From Monocercomonoides exilis (lineage: Eukaryota > Preaxostyla > Oxymonadida > Polymastigidae), in assembly GCA_001643675.2 (NCBI GenBank), contig LSRY02000048.1, positions 257,501 to 321,500 on the forward strand: a DNA stretch of 64,000 bases, written 5' to 3'. The notes beneath the pieces are model-generated. The model ran no database searches. It was given only the letters and a program-made list of their open reading frames with translations, and was not told the origin of the DNA. Below, piece after piece: positions 10,474-23,233 of the stretch; position 1 is the first letter of the stretch, and each line of letters opens with the position of its first letter. Position numbers and translations under genes: made by a program.

Positions 10474-12542
10474 TCATATCAAGTCATCGTCTTCATCAAG
10501 CGATGCTATTCTCCTCAAGTTCTTCCTCTTCGGTGGTATCTCATCTTCTTTCTTGCTATTTTCCTCTGTCTTCAGCACTTCATCCAATCTTCCTTCGAGC
10601 TCAGCCAAAAGCAAATCCGGCTGCTGTGAAGCACCATCATCATCCCCTTCTTCTGCGTTTCCTTTTGCATTTCTCCTCTTCTTCTCCGCTTCTCTCTCTC
10701 TTTCTTCTTCCTCCTGCTGTCTTCGGAAATCGTCTTCCATCTCAAGCAGCGCCTGCCTCCTCCTCCGTTTCCGCTCTTCGTGACTAAGTACTTGCTCTTT
10801 ATCTCCAGTAGAGTTTTGTTCTTTTGCATTTTTGCTTCCAGATGCTGATTCTCCCTTTGCTCCTTCTGTTGCTCCTTCTCCTTTCAGTTTTCCCTGGCTT
10901 TGCTTGGTAAGTGCTGTGGTTTCTTCCTGTTTCTTTTTCTGCAGCAATTTGAAACGGTTTATTCGTGATGCTTGTTTGCTTCCTTCTCCTTCTGTTGGCT
11001 GGTATGTCGAATCGGATGCAGTTTTTTTGCTGTCGTTTTCTTTCGCTGGCTCATCTGCTGCTTTCTTCATTCTCGACATGAACAACGTGAAAACATCTCC
11101 TTCATCGTTGTCTCCATTTGTTTGATTTGAATTGCCACTGCTGATGCTGTTATGTGCATTTGCTTCATGCAACGCTTCCAATTGTGCTTGTAACGCTTCT
11201 TCTTCATCAAGATTCTCTAATTGCTCTTCTTCTTCTTCTTCTTCTTCATGTTTCTCTTCTTCTTTCTCACTTTTCTGCTGTTTGTTGTTGTGCTTTTCTT
11301 TGCTAATACCATCCTTTTCCATCAATTCCACTTTACCAGTTTCATCGAATTCAATTTCCTCTTCTTCATTCTTCGGTTTTCCTAATGTCTTCTTCACTTT
11401 CTCGCCAAGTGGATCGTCAATGTCAATATCTGATTCTTCTTCATCCAGCTCGTCTTCCATAGGCTCGTCATTCGAAATGTGCCGATTCCGCGATATCGTC
11501 GACAGCCGGCTTGATATGTTAATGAGTGAATTCTGCTCCGCGTAATTATTTTTTTGTTTGTAGCAATAAAAAGAGAAATTTGACAAAGGGAACAAAAGGT
11601 ATTTCAAAAAAAAGAAAAGAAAAGAAAAGAAAAGAAAATCATTGCCAATGAGGGTGATTATGAAATTAAACAAACTCTGATTAAGTCATCAGTGTGAAAT
11701 GCATCCAACTTTCCCAGAAATGTCGCGAACGTAAATGAAGGTGCAACTGATTGGCTCCATAAATAATAAATATTTAACAAGTCAACAATGTATTTCAGCT
11801 GATAAAACAGTTTTGAAAAAAATGAAAAAAAATGAAAATCAACACAAAATAAAATCCATACTTCTCCGCCCTCTGAACAAACAAGATTTGCTGATGTTAT
11901 TGAAGACATAAGAGCTTCTAGCCCAATTGTTTTCGATGCAATTGCCTCTGGATATATTTTTTTTCTCAGTATCGTTGGAATTTTTCCAAGATAAATTTCA
12001 TTCTCTGGATTTCCGCTTGTCTGAATCAATCCAGATAGCGCAGATTTGTTCTTGTCGGACTTGTGCTTTTCAGGCTTTGAAGGATCATATTCTTCACTGC
12101 TGTCATCCAAGTCGAACGAATCTTCTTCATCTTCTTCGTTTTTGTTATCTTTTTCCTCGATTGTTTGTGATGATTTTTCGTCTTTTTGCTTAGAGGGACG
12201 TAGTTGGTTGAACAGTGATGGCTTCTTCTGAGAGGAAAATGCTGATGACTCAGGAAGACCCAATTTCTCTCGCTCTTTCTGAACGCGCTTTTCTAGTCGC
12301 GCTTGTTCCACAGCATTTGTTAGCTCTATGAGGTGCCTTGATTCGTTTCTCATCCAATTTGTTGATGCATCGGCTGTCGTGCTTGTAAACACAGTATCCT
12401 TTTTTGCTGAAGGAAGTTTTCCTTTGAGCCTTGATGCGCGAGAATTTCGTAAAACTGAAAACTTAGATTGTGCTGAAACGAAAGGTCTTCGTTCTGTGCC
12501 TCTGCTGAATCCTCTTCCCCAATTTTGCCCAAATTGAGACAT
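10474..12542 (-). CDS. Putative Swi3/Csm3/Tipin-domain replication fork protection protein (620 aa)
   Basis: Start ATG at 12542-12540 (MSQFGQNWGRGF). Exons 11862-12542, 11676-11798 and 10474-11532, introns GTATGG...TTATCAG and GTTTGT...GAGCAG, all phase 0; stop TGA. Residues about 190-275 resemble the Swi3 domain: IYLGKIPTIL (family: PKGLPxL), SEGGELKYIVDLLNIYYLW (family: KGKGHExxDLxxLLxxYxxW) and the APSFTFATFLGKLDAF end (family: FPKAxFxDFIxxVE). The key part is only contiguous after removing the first intron. The rest is charged and low complexity: an Arg-rich N-terminus, acidic middle and Lys/Glu coiled coil to the C-terminus. If correct, it partners Timeless/Tof1 at stalled forks. The domain match is by eye only. 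Confidence 0.6.
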
Positions 12543-13278
12543 TTTCAAAAAAATAAAAAAATTAATTATATGTCAAGCAAATGTTTATTTCTCTCGAATA
12601 GTTAATGCTTTATAATGTTAAAATGAAATGCGAACCTTTTCTGTATTCAATTGCAGAAAGAGCAAATGCACATGATTTGATAAGATATAAACAAGTCTCC
12701 CAAATGATTGATAAAAGAATGAATATTAATCTTTCAAAATTTTCCAAATGCAAATTAACTTTCATAAAATTTTAACAAAAAAAAATTGGCAGGGACTTGA
12801 CTTTTCAAGCAATCAATACAGTTCCCAAAGAAATCTGTATTCCTTTGCATAAACATTTAACAGTATAAATATGAACATGTTGATAAAAAATAAAAAAAGG
12901 AAATAAAGATAAGGAGAAAAATAGATCGAAAGAAAGCTATTCTGTCATAGCGATAAAAATAAACAAATTTCAAATTCAAAAAGCATCAAACAATGAAAAA
13001 TACATATGGGACAAAATATTGCACTTCATGCTTTTTCACAGAAAAATTATGCACTTTTTATTGACTTTTTAATATCCATAAACACAACAAAATTGGGTCC
13101 ATTTTTTTAAACATTTGTTATATGTTGGAGAACTTTATGTTTTGATTGCAACGATGCCTATTTACGGATCAGAAAATCAAATTTATTTTGAAATTTGAGA
13201 AAGAGAAATAAAGTTATGAGCGAAACAATTTTTTCATGCTTTGTGCATAAAAAGCTTGAAAGTCCGTATTTTCCCCCA
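12543..13278. other. AT-rich upstream region of the Swi3-like gene
   Basis: 736 bp between the start of the Swi3-like gene and the transposon. Strongly AT-rich; no coding pattern is seen. Confidence 0.5.
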
Positions 13279-13305
13279 TATAGACAGGGACAAAACCCGG
13301 GACAT
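13279..13305. repeat. Left terminal inverted repeat plus TA
   Basis: Begins TATAGACAGGGAC and is the exact reverse complement of 15431-15457. It includes the CCCGGG palindrome. Confidence 0.95.
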
Positions 13306-15455
13306 TTTGTGCAGTTTTCGTGAACTTTAAAAACTCTTTGATTAGTTATAATATTCACCTTTTAAATATAATTATTTTTTCTAAAAAAAGAAAGGAACAC
13401 GCAAGAGTAATTTGTTTTATATTCCTCAATGATATGATAGAAAAGAAGTTTGACATCAAAAGAGGAACAGAAAAAAATAATAGTTCAAAATTGAAAGAAA
13501 TATAAGTTCTCATAAAAAAGAAATAATTTGCACCTCATCAAAAGAATTATGAACCAAAAACAAAAGCTGAACCCCATTTGCTTTCTGTAGTTTTCTTTCT
13601 TTTTCTTTTCTCGCTTGGAAACAGTATCTCTTCTTCCAAAGCGTTTGATAGTATTTCTGGATATTTTGTTGTGTCTGATATTTTGATAGAAACCTCTTCA
13701 CGAAATATAGGTTTCTTTCTTTGATTTCGAAAGTTGATGCTTTCATCAGGAAAAGAAATGTCAGTGCTTGAGTGAATAATAACAGATGACTCCTTTTCAC
13801 AAGATTTTGAGACTTCTTGTTGAGTGTCAGAGTGAATCGTTGTTATTATTTTCTTTTTTTCTAATTGAACTGAATAGTTTTTGTAAAAAGTGTCTCCAGT
13901 GATTAGTTTCATACTGATATTATTGGCAAACCCTGAGCAACTTAATAAATTCACGTTTTCGGTTTTTTCTGAGATTTTTTGAATACACTGATAGACTTCA
14001 GATGGATCGAATGGATGAATTCCACAAGCTTCAAATGACTTTCTCACAATTCTCGGAGATAGAGAGTCGCAGACAGCTTCTGAAACAGCTGGAATCAATG
14101 CTTTTCTGTACGAAGAAATTGATGAATCAGAAGGGATCAAAAATGCACGTTTCAAGCTGTTTTTAAATTGCGCAAAAACGAACATATCCAAAGGTTGCGT
14201 TAGGGGAGTTGTGTGGGACGGAAGAATTAGAAGATGGATGTTGTTTTTCCTTCACCAAGCAATAACAGGTTGGCAAAGTCGAGAAGAATGACCATCGAGA
14301 ATGATTAATACGTAAGAAGATGGCCCGTGTAGTTCTACTCTTTTCTCATTTATTTTTGGTAAAAATTCTTCGATCATAATTTTTTCAAAATCATTCTTGC
14401 TCATCCAGCCAGTCCCGTTTGCAATGCAGTTTATTCGATGGGACTTTAAAACCTTCAAATCTTCAGACAGCTTCTGAGACGGTCACAGCATCACAGGATC
14501 CAGTGATGTTCCATCAGCAAAAATTGAAAAAAATAATGTCGTATTTTTTCTTCGCTGGACTTCTGGCAAGAGAGCATGCTGAGTTTCTTTAGTGACTACG
14601 ATTTCATCTTCTGACTGTTTCATAGTAACTCCGGTCTCATCCATATTGATTATCAAATCTGAAGAAATATGATAATCATCAATAACATTTTTTAATAGAC
14701 TGAACCAATTTCTCATATTTTCGATGTTTGAAGCTTTTTGTCGATGCATGTCTATGGATGTTGGTTTTATCAGTTTCAACAATCCGCTTTTATTTATAAA
14801 CCTGCGAGCCCATTTTGTGTTAATTTTGTGACACTTCAAAGATGGAGCGCTTTTCTAATTTTTTTTCATCATAACGTCTTCTGCCTATCAAAAAAATACA
14901 AAGTTAAAAAATCATTATCGAAATAAAACACACGTATTTTATGATATCCGAAACTGTCAATTTGTTGGAAGAAGATATTTGAGCTCTTGCGCAGTCTTCA
15001 ATTTCCTCATTTTCTTCTTTATTGAATAACCCTGGTCCACCTGAGCAGTGAGGATCTCTCTCAGCTTTTATTGATGCAACATGCCTGTAGATGGATGAAT
15101 GAGATATGATTTCTGCTTTAACCAAATCTGAAGGTTTGATTTTATATTGTTTAAAAAGATAATCAACTTTTTCTGCTTTTGAAGTGAGCCTGCGAAACTC
15201 TGCCGATGCTTTGATAGTAGATAATTTATTGGAAGAGAAAGAAGATGACATGTGAGTATCTTTAATTTGATTTATGGAAACTCGATCATGCAATTTGATT
15301 AAAGTTCTTTTTTAAAGAAGCAAATATTTTCGAAAGTGACAAAGGATTTAATCAGGATAATATATTGTGTGTCAATTATTAATTTGTTATTGTTCAAAAT
15401 AAACAATTATGAAATTTGTTCTCGACTGCAATGTCCCGGGTTTTGTCCCTGTCTA
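13281..15455 (-). mobile_element. pogo/Tigger-like (Tc1/mariner superfamily) DNA transposon, inactive
   Basis: The ends are perfect 27-bp inverted repeats when the TA target copies are counted: 13279-13305 (TATAGACAGGGAC...) and 15431-15457 (mirror). TA dinucleotides at 13279-13280 and 15456-15457 fit the TA target-site duplication of this superfamily, making the element 2,175 bp. It encloses one minus-strand transposase reading frame with DDE motifs. Termini are intact while the gene is broken, so it could only move if a transposase were supplied in trans. Confidence 0.92.
13547..15293 (-). pseudogene. DDE transposase of pogo/Tigger type, three in-frame stops
   Basis: Exon 1 (14934-15293, phase 0, donor GTGTGT) encodes an N-terminal helix-turn-helix-like DNA-binding part. 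The second exon starts at 14884 after acceptor TTGATAG and keeps one frame to a natural end at 13547. Catalytic motifs in order: NMDETG (first D), VLIILDGHSSR (second D), then LPSHTTPLTQPLD, the typical end of the pogo DDE core. Stops interrupt the frame: TAG at 14857-14855, TGA at 14485-14483 and TGA at 14254-14252, the last between the second D and the LPSHTT motif. Only point changes separate it from an open frame, so the loss looks recent. An alternative start is Met at 15251. Confidence 0.88.
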
Positions 15456-15457
15456 TA
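15431..15457. repeat. Right terminal inverted repeat plus TA
   Basis: Ends GTCCCTGTCTATA; exact reverse complement of 13279-13305. Confidence 0.95.
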
Positions 15458-15858
15458 TTTTCTTCAATGAAGCCACACAAAAAAAAAGATTTATCATGAA
15501 GAATTCTTTGTTTGTTGATTTTTGACAATGCCTTTTTTAATAATTTTAAATAAATCTCACAATTCACAAATGGATTATATTTGTAGGTTTCTCATTTTTA
15601 AGATATGTGATTTTTTTTTCGAAAAAAGTTAATCAACGATCTGGACAGCCATAACAACAAACTTGAGTTGTTGAATCACTATTCCTCTTTGTCATATCCA
15701 GCCAAAAATACAAATACCGAAAAAGATGGTGTGAACTATATAATTAAAAATGGTTGTTTAAGGTTTTTATTTGAATCAAATTATTATCTTCAAATATATA
15801 CGAATTTGATATGAATGATAAACTTGTGCTGCTTTCTTGCTGAAATGCATTTTAAAAA
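15458..15858. other. Intergenic region between transposon and lineage-family copy 1
   Basis: About 400 bp of AT-rich DNA holding the presumed promoter of the downstream gene. No coding pattern is seen. Confidence 0.5.
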
Positions 15859-17279
15859 ATGCAGATAACGAACAACTCAAATATAATCACAGGTTTGAAT
15901 AAGTTGCTGATTTGAAGACATGGTTGTTGCATCTCTGCTTTTAATTTTATAAATTCAGAATTTCTTGTTGAACTGGAAAATATGGTTGAAGACGATCAGA
16001 AACAGAGAATCAAGGAAATGAACGGAATTATGGATAATATGAACGAAGATGAATTTAAATCCGTTTTCACAAAAGAACTTTTTGATTCAATGTACAAAAT
16101 GATTGAAGATGAGAAACTTTCAATGGATAATGCAATTTTGTTGCTAAAGCGTGTTGGATATTGCAAAGTGTTGAAAGAAGCATGCTGTCTGGGTTTTGAA
16201 GAATCTTCTTTGGACCAAAGATTTAAAAAGATGATTGTTGTCGAATATGAGAAGAAAGAAGAAAAGGATGAAAAACTCTTTGTTGATCTTTGTGAATGCT
16301 ATCTGATGCTTAACGATCGGTTTTTTTTGGAATTGCTTCTAATCTGTGTGACTTGTCTTTTGAAAGTTGCATCTAATAAAGAGGAAAACGAAGAAACACG
16401 AAAAGAAGTGGAAATGGCTTTTCTAGCTTTGACTGGCATTGGGTGTTGGGGGGTTTGAAACTTCTTTGTGTTTCTTTGTTTTCCTTTTGAATTGGAATGC
16501 AATTTCTAAAATAGAAGATAGGAAAAAAACTTTATCTGAATAAGTTGATAGATATCATCAAATATCAACAGATGCATCGAAATTTAAGTCCATTTGCTTG
16601 TGAATCGGCTTGGAAGTTTTTGATTAATAGAATGTGCTTCGACAGAAAATTGGAAAGAGCAGTTGTGAAAGAGCTGCATTTTGCTAGGGAAGCAGCAAAT
16701 GAGCTTGAAGAATTATCGAAATGTGTGGATTGGAAGAAGAAAAAAGAGGAAATGAGCAGAGAAGAAACGAAAGAAGATAATATGATAAAGAGATGGATAC
16801 AAACATTGACGTCTTTTTTTTCCTTTTGCCAAACGTGGAATGAAGAGAATTCTAACCTAATTGTGATTGTTGTTCGAGTGTTCAGAGAGGCAAAGGAAAA
16901 TCGAAAGGAAATTAGTTTGTTGTGCATTCAATCTTTAAGAAAAGCTTCGGAAAACAACGCAGTGGAAGTTGATGATTTGTTGAAAGGTGAAGCAATTGAT
17001 GCTATCATGGAGGAGAATTTCCGATCAACGTTGAATGACGAAATCACTAGTGAAATCTTGAAATTTTTTCAAATGATTTCAAGTCGATTGAAAGAAAAGG
17101 GGAAAGGAAAAATGGAAGAAGCGAAAAGAAAAACAACTAAAAGGGAGATATTTGACAATTTGGAAGAAGAAGGATATGAAGATATCATCACTAGCTTTCA
17201 TGATATGCTCACATTTTCGGGTGTGGATTTGAATGCTCAATATGAGAAAATTCAACAGATTTTTTTTGTGAATGTTTGA
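15859..17279 (+). CDS. Lineage-specific helical repeat-family protein, copy 1, intact (430 aa)
   Basis: Exons 15859-15892 (34 bp, MQITNNSNIIT), 15959-16452 and 16515-17279; phases 1 and 0 fit, stop TGA. The donor of intron 2 lies within a run of six G; cutting before the last G keeps the frame. The protein looks entirely helical: an N-terminal ELEN-type helix, NAILLLKRVGYCKVL at about 65-79, KEVEMAFLALTGIG at the exon 2 end, SAWKFLINRM, KELHFAREAANELEEL, and a C-terminal EEEGYEDIITSF. This pattern repeats in three other loci here and recalls a large Monocercomonoides gene family. ARM/HEAT-like folding is a guess; function is unknown. Confidence 0.8.
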
Positions 17280-18479
17280 TAAAATGAGATGTTTAGAATT
17301 TTGCAAACTCAAAATTTTTATTTATTTTTCATTCAGTATCATATCACATTCAACAAACGTAAAGTTTGTTTCATTTCTTTTTCTTTTTCATTTCTTTGAA
17401 ATTCTGTAAAGCAAAAAAATTATGAAATGCAAACATTCATTATCTTCTTTTCTTTGGGAAAAAAAATTATCTCTGAATATCCCATCTATTCGCAAGTTTC
17501 AAGAATTAATGATATTTTCTTTCTTGTTCGTTGTGTTCAGTCACCTCTTCTTTGATTTTTTTGAAACGCAAATGTTTTAACTGAACTGATGTAGTGAATG
17601 AAACAACAGAAACACAAAAAGGGTGTTCATGGGAAGTGAATGAATGTGAAAAAAAAGAAGAAGCCATCTTTTGATGGTCAATGAGTCAATTCCTGATCCT
17701 CAATCATATCTTCATTCTTTATCAAATCTCCTCTTCCTCCCTTGATTGGGTGTGTTTTTCATTCAATTTTTCTCTTTCATTTTATTGGCATTCCTTTTCA
17801 GTTTCCAATTTTTCTTTCCAAATCATCAAGAAACATTTACAGTCAATTGCAAATGAGCCAGAAGAAAAGAATTCTTGAATTCCGTGGTTGGAGTGAATGC
17901 TTATTCTTTTCTCGCAGTTGGCAGAATTTCAGCCAATTCAGATGCAGACACCTCACCAACAGATGTGCTGTTTTCTTTCCAGGCTTCCTTTTCGGTGCTT
18001 TTCATCTGTTTCATCTTTTGGCTTTGTGAGGTGAGTTGAAAGTTGATCTTTCAGACTCTCAGAAGAAGTCTCGAATCGATGCGTGAAATGGAATAGGATG
18101 GTTCACCCTGAGAAGGAAAAGACGATAAGAGTGAAACAGAAGAAGAAAATGAAGATGGATTGATTGATGAAATGAAAACTGATGTTGTGGAAGTGAATAA
18201 TTGTTTGAGTGAGATTGAAGCAGAAGCAGAAGGCGATCATGAGAAGACTGACGGAAAAGAATGAATATTCTGCAATTTTATGTTAAGTATTCTTATTGTC
18301 CAACCAAAAAAAGCTGCTTTTGAAAGATATCTTTTTTTCTCTCTTCTCCTCTTCTTTTTCTCTTTTATCATTAATTGTTTATTTTTGCAATCTGTCTCTT
18401 CTGAATCTCTATTTCCATTCCATTCTTCTTCTGCTTTTCTGAAACTTCAACAGAACGAACAGAATTGAAAAGAATATTC
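17280..18479. other. Gene-poor stretch with possible decayed coding
   Basis: 1.2 kb between lineage-family copies 1 and 2 (convergent). A purine-rich part at about 18060-18265 reads Lys/Glu/Met-rich in a broken plus-strand frame and may be a gene remnant. The rest is AT-rich and featureless. Confidence 0.4.
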
Positions 18480-19845
18480 TTTTAATGGACGCACAAAAAA
18501 ATCTTCATATGTTGTAACCAAATTATCATCTCCAAACATCTCATTAACATTGGACAGCTGAAATTTGAGAATGTTATCTTCGTATCCTTCTTCTTCCATC
18601 TTTTAAAATATTTTTCTTTTCATTTCATTTCTTTTCGCTTCTTCTATTTTATCATCCTCTTCTTTCAATCCACTTGATCATGCTACAAAAAATACCAAGC
18701 AACCGCATGTCATTTCGTCATCAAGTGTTATTTGCTGAATCTCCTCCAAAAACACATCAACAGCTCCACTTTTCAGCAATCTATCAATTTGAATATTTCC
18801 TTTTCCCACCAAAGTTTGTATATATTGAATGCACATCTCACAAATTTCTCTGTGATTTCCCTTTGTTGCTCCAAATACTTGAACAATACTCCCGACAAGC
18901 CTCATATTCTCTTCACTCCTCGATTTGCATAAGTCAATGAAAAGCTTCAACAATCTGATCCATCTCTTTGAAACATTTGCTTCTTTCATTTTTTCTTCAC
19001 TTATTTCCTCTTTTTTCTTCTTCCAATCCACACATTTCGATAATTCTTCAAGCTTTTTTGCCGCTTCTCTGATCAAATGAAACTCTTTCATTGTGATGCT
19101 TTCGAATTTTTTAGTAGAGTCTAATCTGTTTATCAAAAAATTCCAAGCCGATTGATAGGCAAGTTGAGTCAGATTCCGATGTTCTTGATGAAAAATGATG
19201 ATCTCTTTGATTTCATCCAAGATAAGTTCTCTTTCAACATACTTATCAGAAAATAAGAAAAAATCAATAATATGATAAATAAAATAGAAATGCTCATTCG
19301 CAAAGTGCGTCAACGCAACTCAACGTCAGTAAGGCCATTTCCACATCTTTATGTGTTTCTTCGTTTTCCTCTTTCTTCAATGCAATTTTTCAGAAGACAC
19401 AGCACGCAAATTGAAAGTAATTCGTTTGAAGCCATTCCATTTCTCAGTATCAAATAACATTCATAAAGATTGGCCAGTAGATTTTCGTTTTTGTCTTTCT
19501 TTCTCTTCTCTTCTTCAGAAATTATCTCCTCAATTATTTTGCTCGATGAAGAACCAGTAAAACTGTCACTCCAAGTACCTTTCAGAACTTTGCACTATCC
19601 CATGTTTTTCAACAGAACAAGTGTATTTTCCAAAAGCATTTCCTTTTCTTCAATCATTTCGCCAATTTTGTTGAAGAACTCTTTTTCGAAAATGAATACA
19701 AATTCATCTTCATCCATCTCATCCATAAGTTCGTTCATTTCCTCGATTATCAATATCTGATCATCTTCAACGCAATGTTCAAGTTCAGAAAATAACTCTT
19801 CAATAATTTCAAAAATAATCAAAACATTAAAATCTCAATCTGCAT
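18480..19845 (-). pseudogene. Lineage-specific helical family, copy 2, decayed
   Basis: The same domain order as copy 1 is read on minus: ELFSELEHC near 19800, NTLVLLKNMG near 19605, then frameshifts and stops through about 19330. A clean second half follows (18678-19245: SAWNFLINRL, MKEFHLIREAAKKLEEL, FLEEIQQITLDDE). It is interrupted by TGA after CLVFFVA and by TAA just before KMEEEGYEDN. At least two stops plus frameshifts rule out a working product. A possible exon-1 start (ATGCAGATTGAG) lies at about 19845. Confidence 0.85.
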
Positions 19846-19882
19846 AATAAAACAACAAACTCATATATGTTTCAATAATCTC

Positions 19883-20119
19883 TTAATGAAAATATTCAAC
19901 AAGATAATCCTTATCATATGACTCATAATCATCAATGTTGTACATATAATCATCTTCCTCTTCTTCTTTTTGTAAAAAAAAATCATCATCACTGTAATAA
20001 TAATCTTCTTCCTCTGCATCCTCTTCAGCATTATATAGTGCATTCTCTTCGTTCATTATTTGTTCTGAGCATATGAAAAATAACTGGAAATTTGAAAAAA
20101 AGACAACAGTCAAATACAA
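19883..20119 (-). CDS. Small acidic ORF, doubtful
   Basis: A 78-aa frame, strongly Glu/Asp/Tyr-rich after about residue 20 (EEDYYYSDDD). It lies just upstream of decayed family copy 2. There is no homology and no intron evidence; it may be non-coding low-complexity DNA. Confidence 0.15.
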   Translation of the reverse strand: MYLTVVFFSNFQLFFICSEQIMNEENALYNAEEDAEEEDYYYSDDDFFLQKEEEEDDYMYNIDDYESYDKDYLVEYFH

Positions 20120-20589
20120 ACATCTTTATTTTTCAAACAAGTACTGAGAAAACGTTATTTATCGCAGATAAACTTGATAAGTATATGCTGTTTCAAGAAA
20201 ATAACTTGAATAAAGCCTGTTCAATGCGTTTTGCTTGGAAGATCAAGCAAATCATTTTTTCTTTAAAGTGATCAATCCTATAAAAATTCAAAAAAAAGGA
20301 TGTTGTTTGACGCAGAATATTTTGCTTTCAATATTTTTTCCATTCAACATTTTTGAACCTTTCTCGAAATTCAATAATATTCCAATATTTTTTTGCACCA
20401 TAATGTTAGACTGATTGTGAAATGCAAGCAGAAAAAGTTTGGGACAAATAGTTGTTTTTTTAAATAAGCAAAGATTATACTCCAAAAATCAGATTAAAAC
20501 CATAACCTTATGAAAAATTGAATCAAAACTTAAAATAAATAAACAAACAAATTGATATGATTGAAGAAATGAATGATCATGAAATGAAT
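20120..20589. other. Intergenic AT-rich region
   Basis: About 470 bp between the small acidic frame and the end of the next minus-strand gene. No coding pattern or repeat is seen. Confidence 0.45.
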
Positions 20590-22726
<2,137 letters not shown>

Positions 22727-23233
22727 AAAACAGTTAAAAAATTTCACCCATACTCATATAAATATGCAAATGAAAAAAGTTTTTCATTTTTTTAAAAAAT
22801 GTTCACTAATTAAAATTATGAATTATTTCATTGCAATATATAGTATTATTAAAATTTGTGCGTGCAATGAGAATCCATTTGTGAAAAAAATTAAATATTA
22901 TTTGAAAATACATATTGTATATTAATTCTCAAAATTTCAAATCATCAGCATCCTTAAAGTGTATATTTACACATTTTGAACATAAGAGACCAAATAAAAA
23001 AAGCAACAATACGAAAAAGATCTTCTGAAATTAAATGAAAGAACTTTTATTCAAGATATGAACACTACAATCTTTGCATAATGGAATAAAAAAAATTATA
23101 AATAAAATCTATTTGAACTAATATAATTATAAAAACCATAATAGCATCACCACATTCACTATAACAAAACAAATAAAGTGTAACCTATATTTTTCTTTTT
23201 TTCTTTTTTTCCTCAAACCATCAAAAAAACACT
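22727..23233. other. Intergenic region, tandem minus-strand genes
   Basis: 507 bp of very AT-rich sequence between the protease stop and the start of the 8-exon gene. It must hold the promoter of the latter; no motif is identified. Confidence 0.45.

Noticed and set aside
10474-11673. A 399-aa minus ORF starting MFNFIITLIGN as a separate gene
   Set aside because: Its first part is intron sequence; joining to the upstream exons gives the Swi3-like protein in frame.
14252-14857. TGA and TAG as sense codons (alternative genetic code, as in some oxymonads)
   Set aside because: TAA, TAG and TGA each end coherent genes in this window (FKBP TAA, protease TAG, RING/YEATS TGA), and the in-frame stops occur only in elements that look dead.
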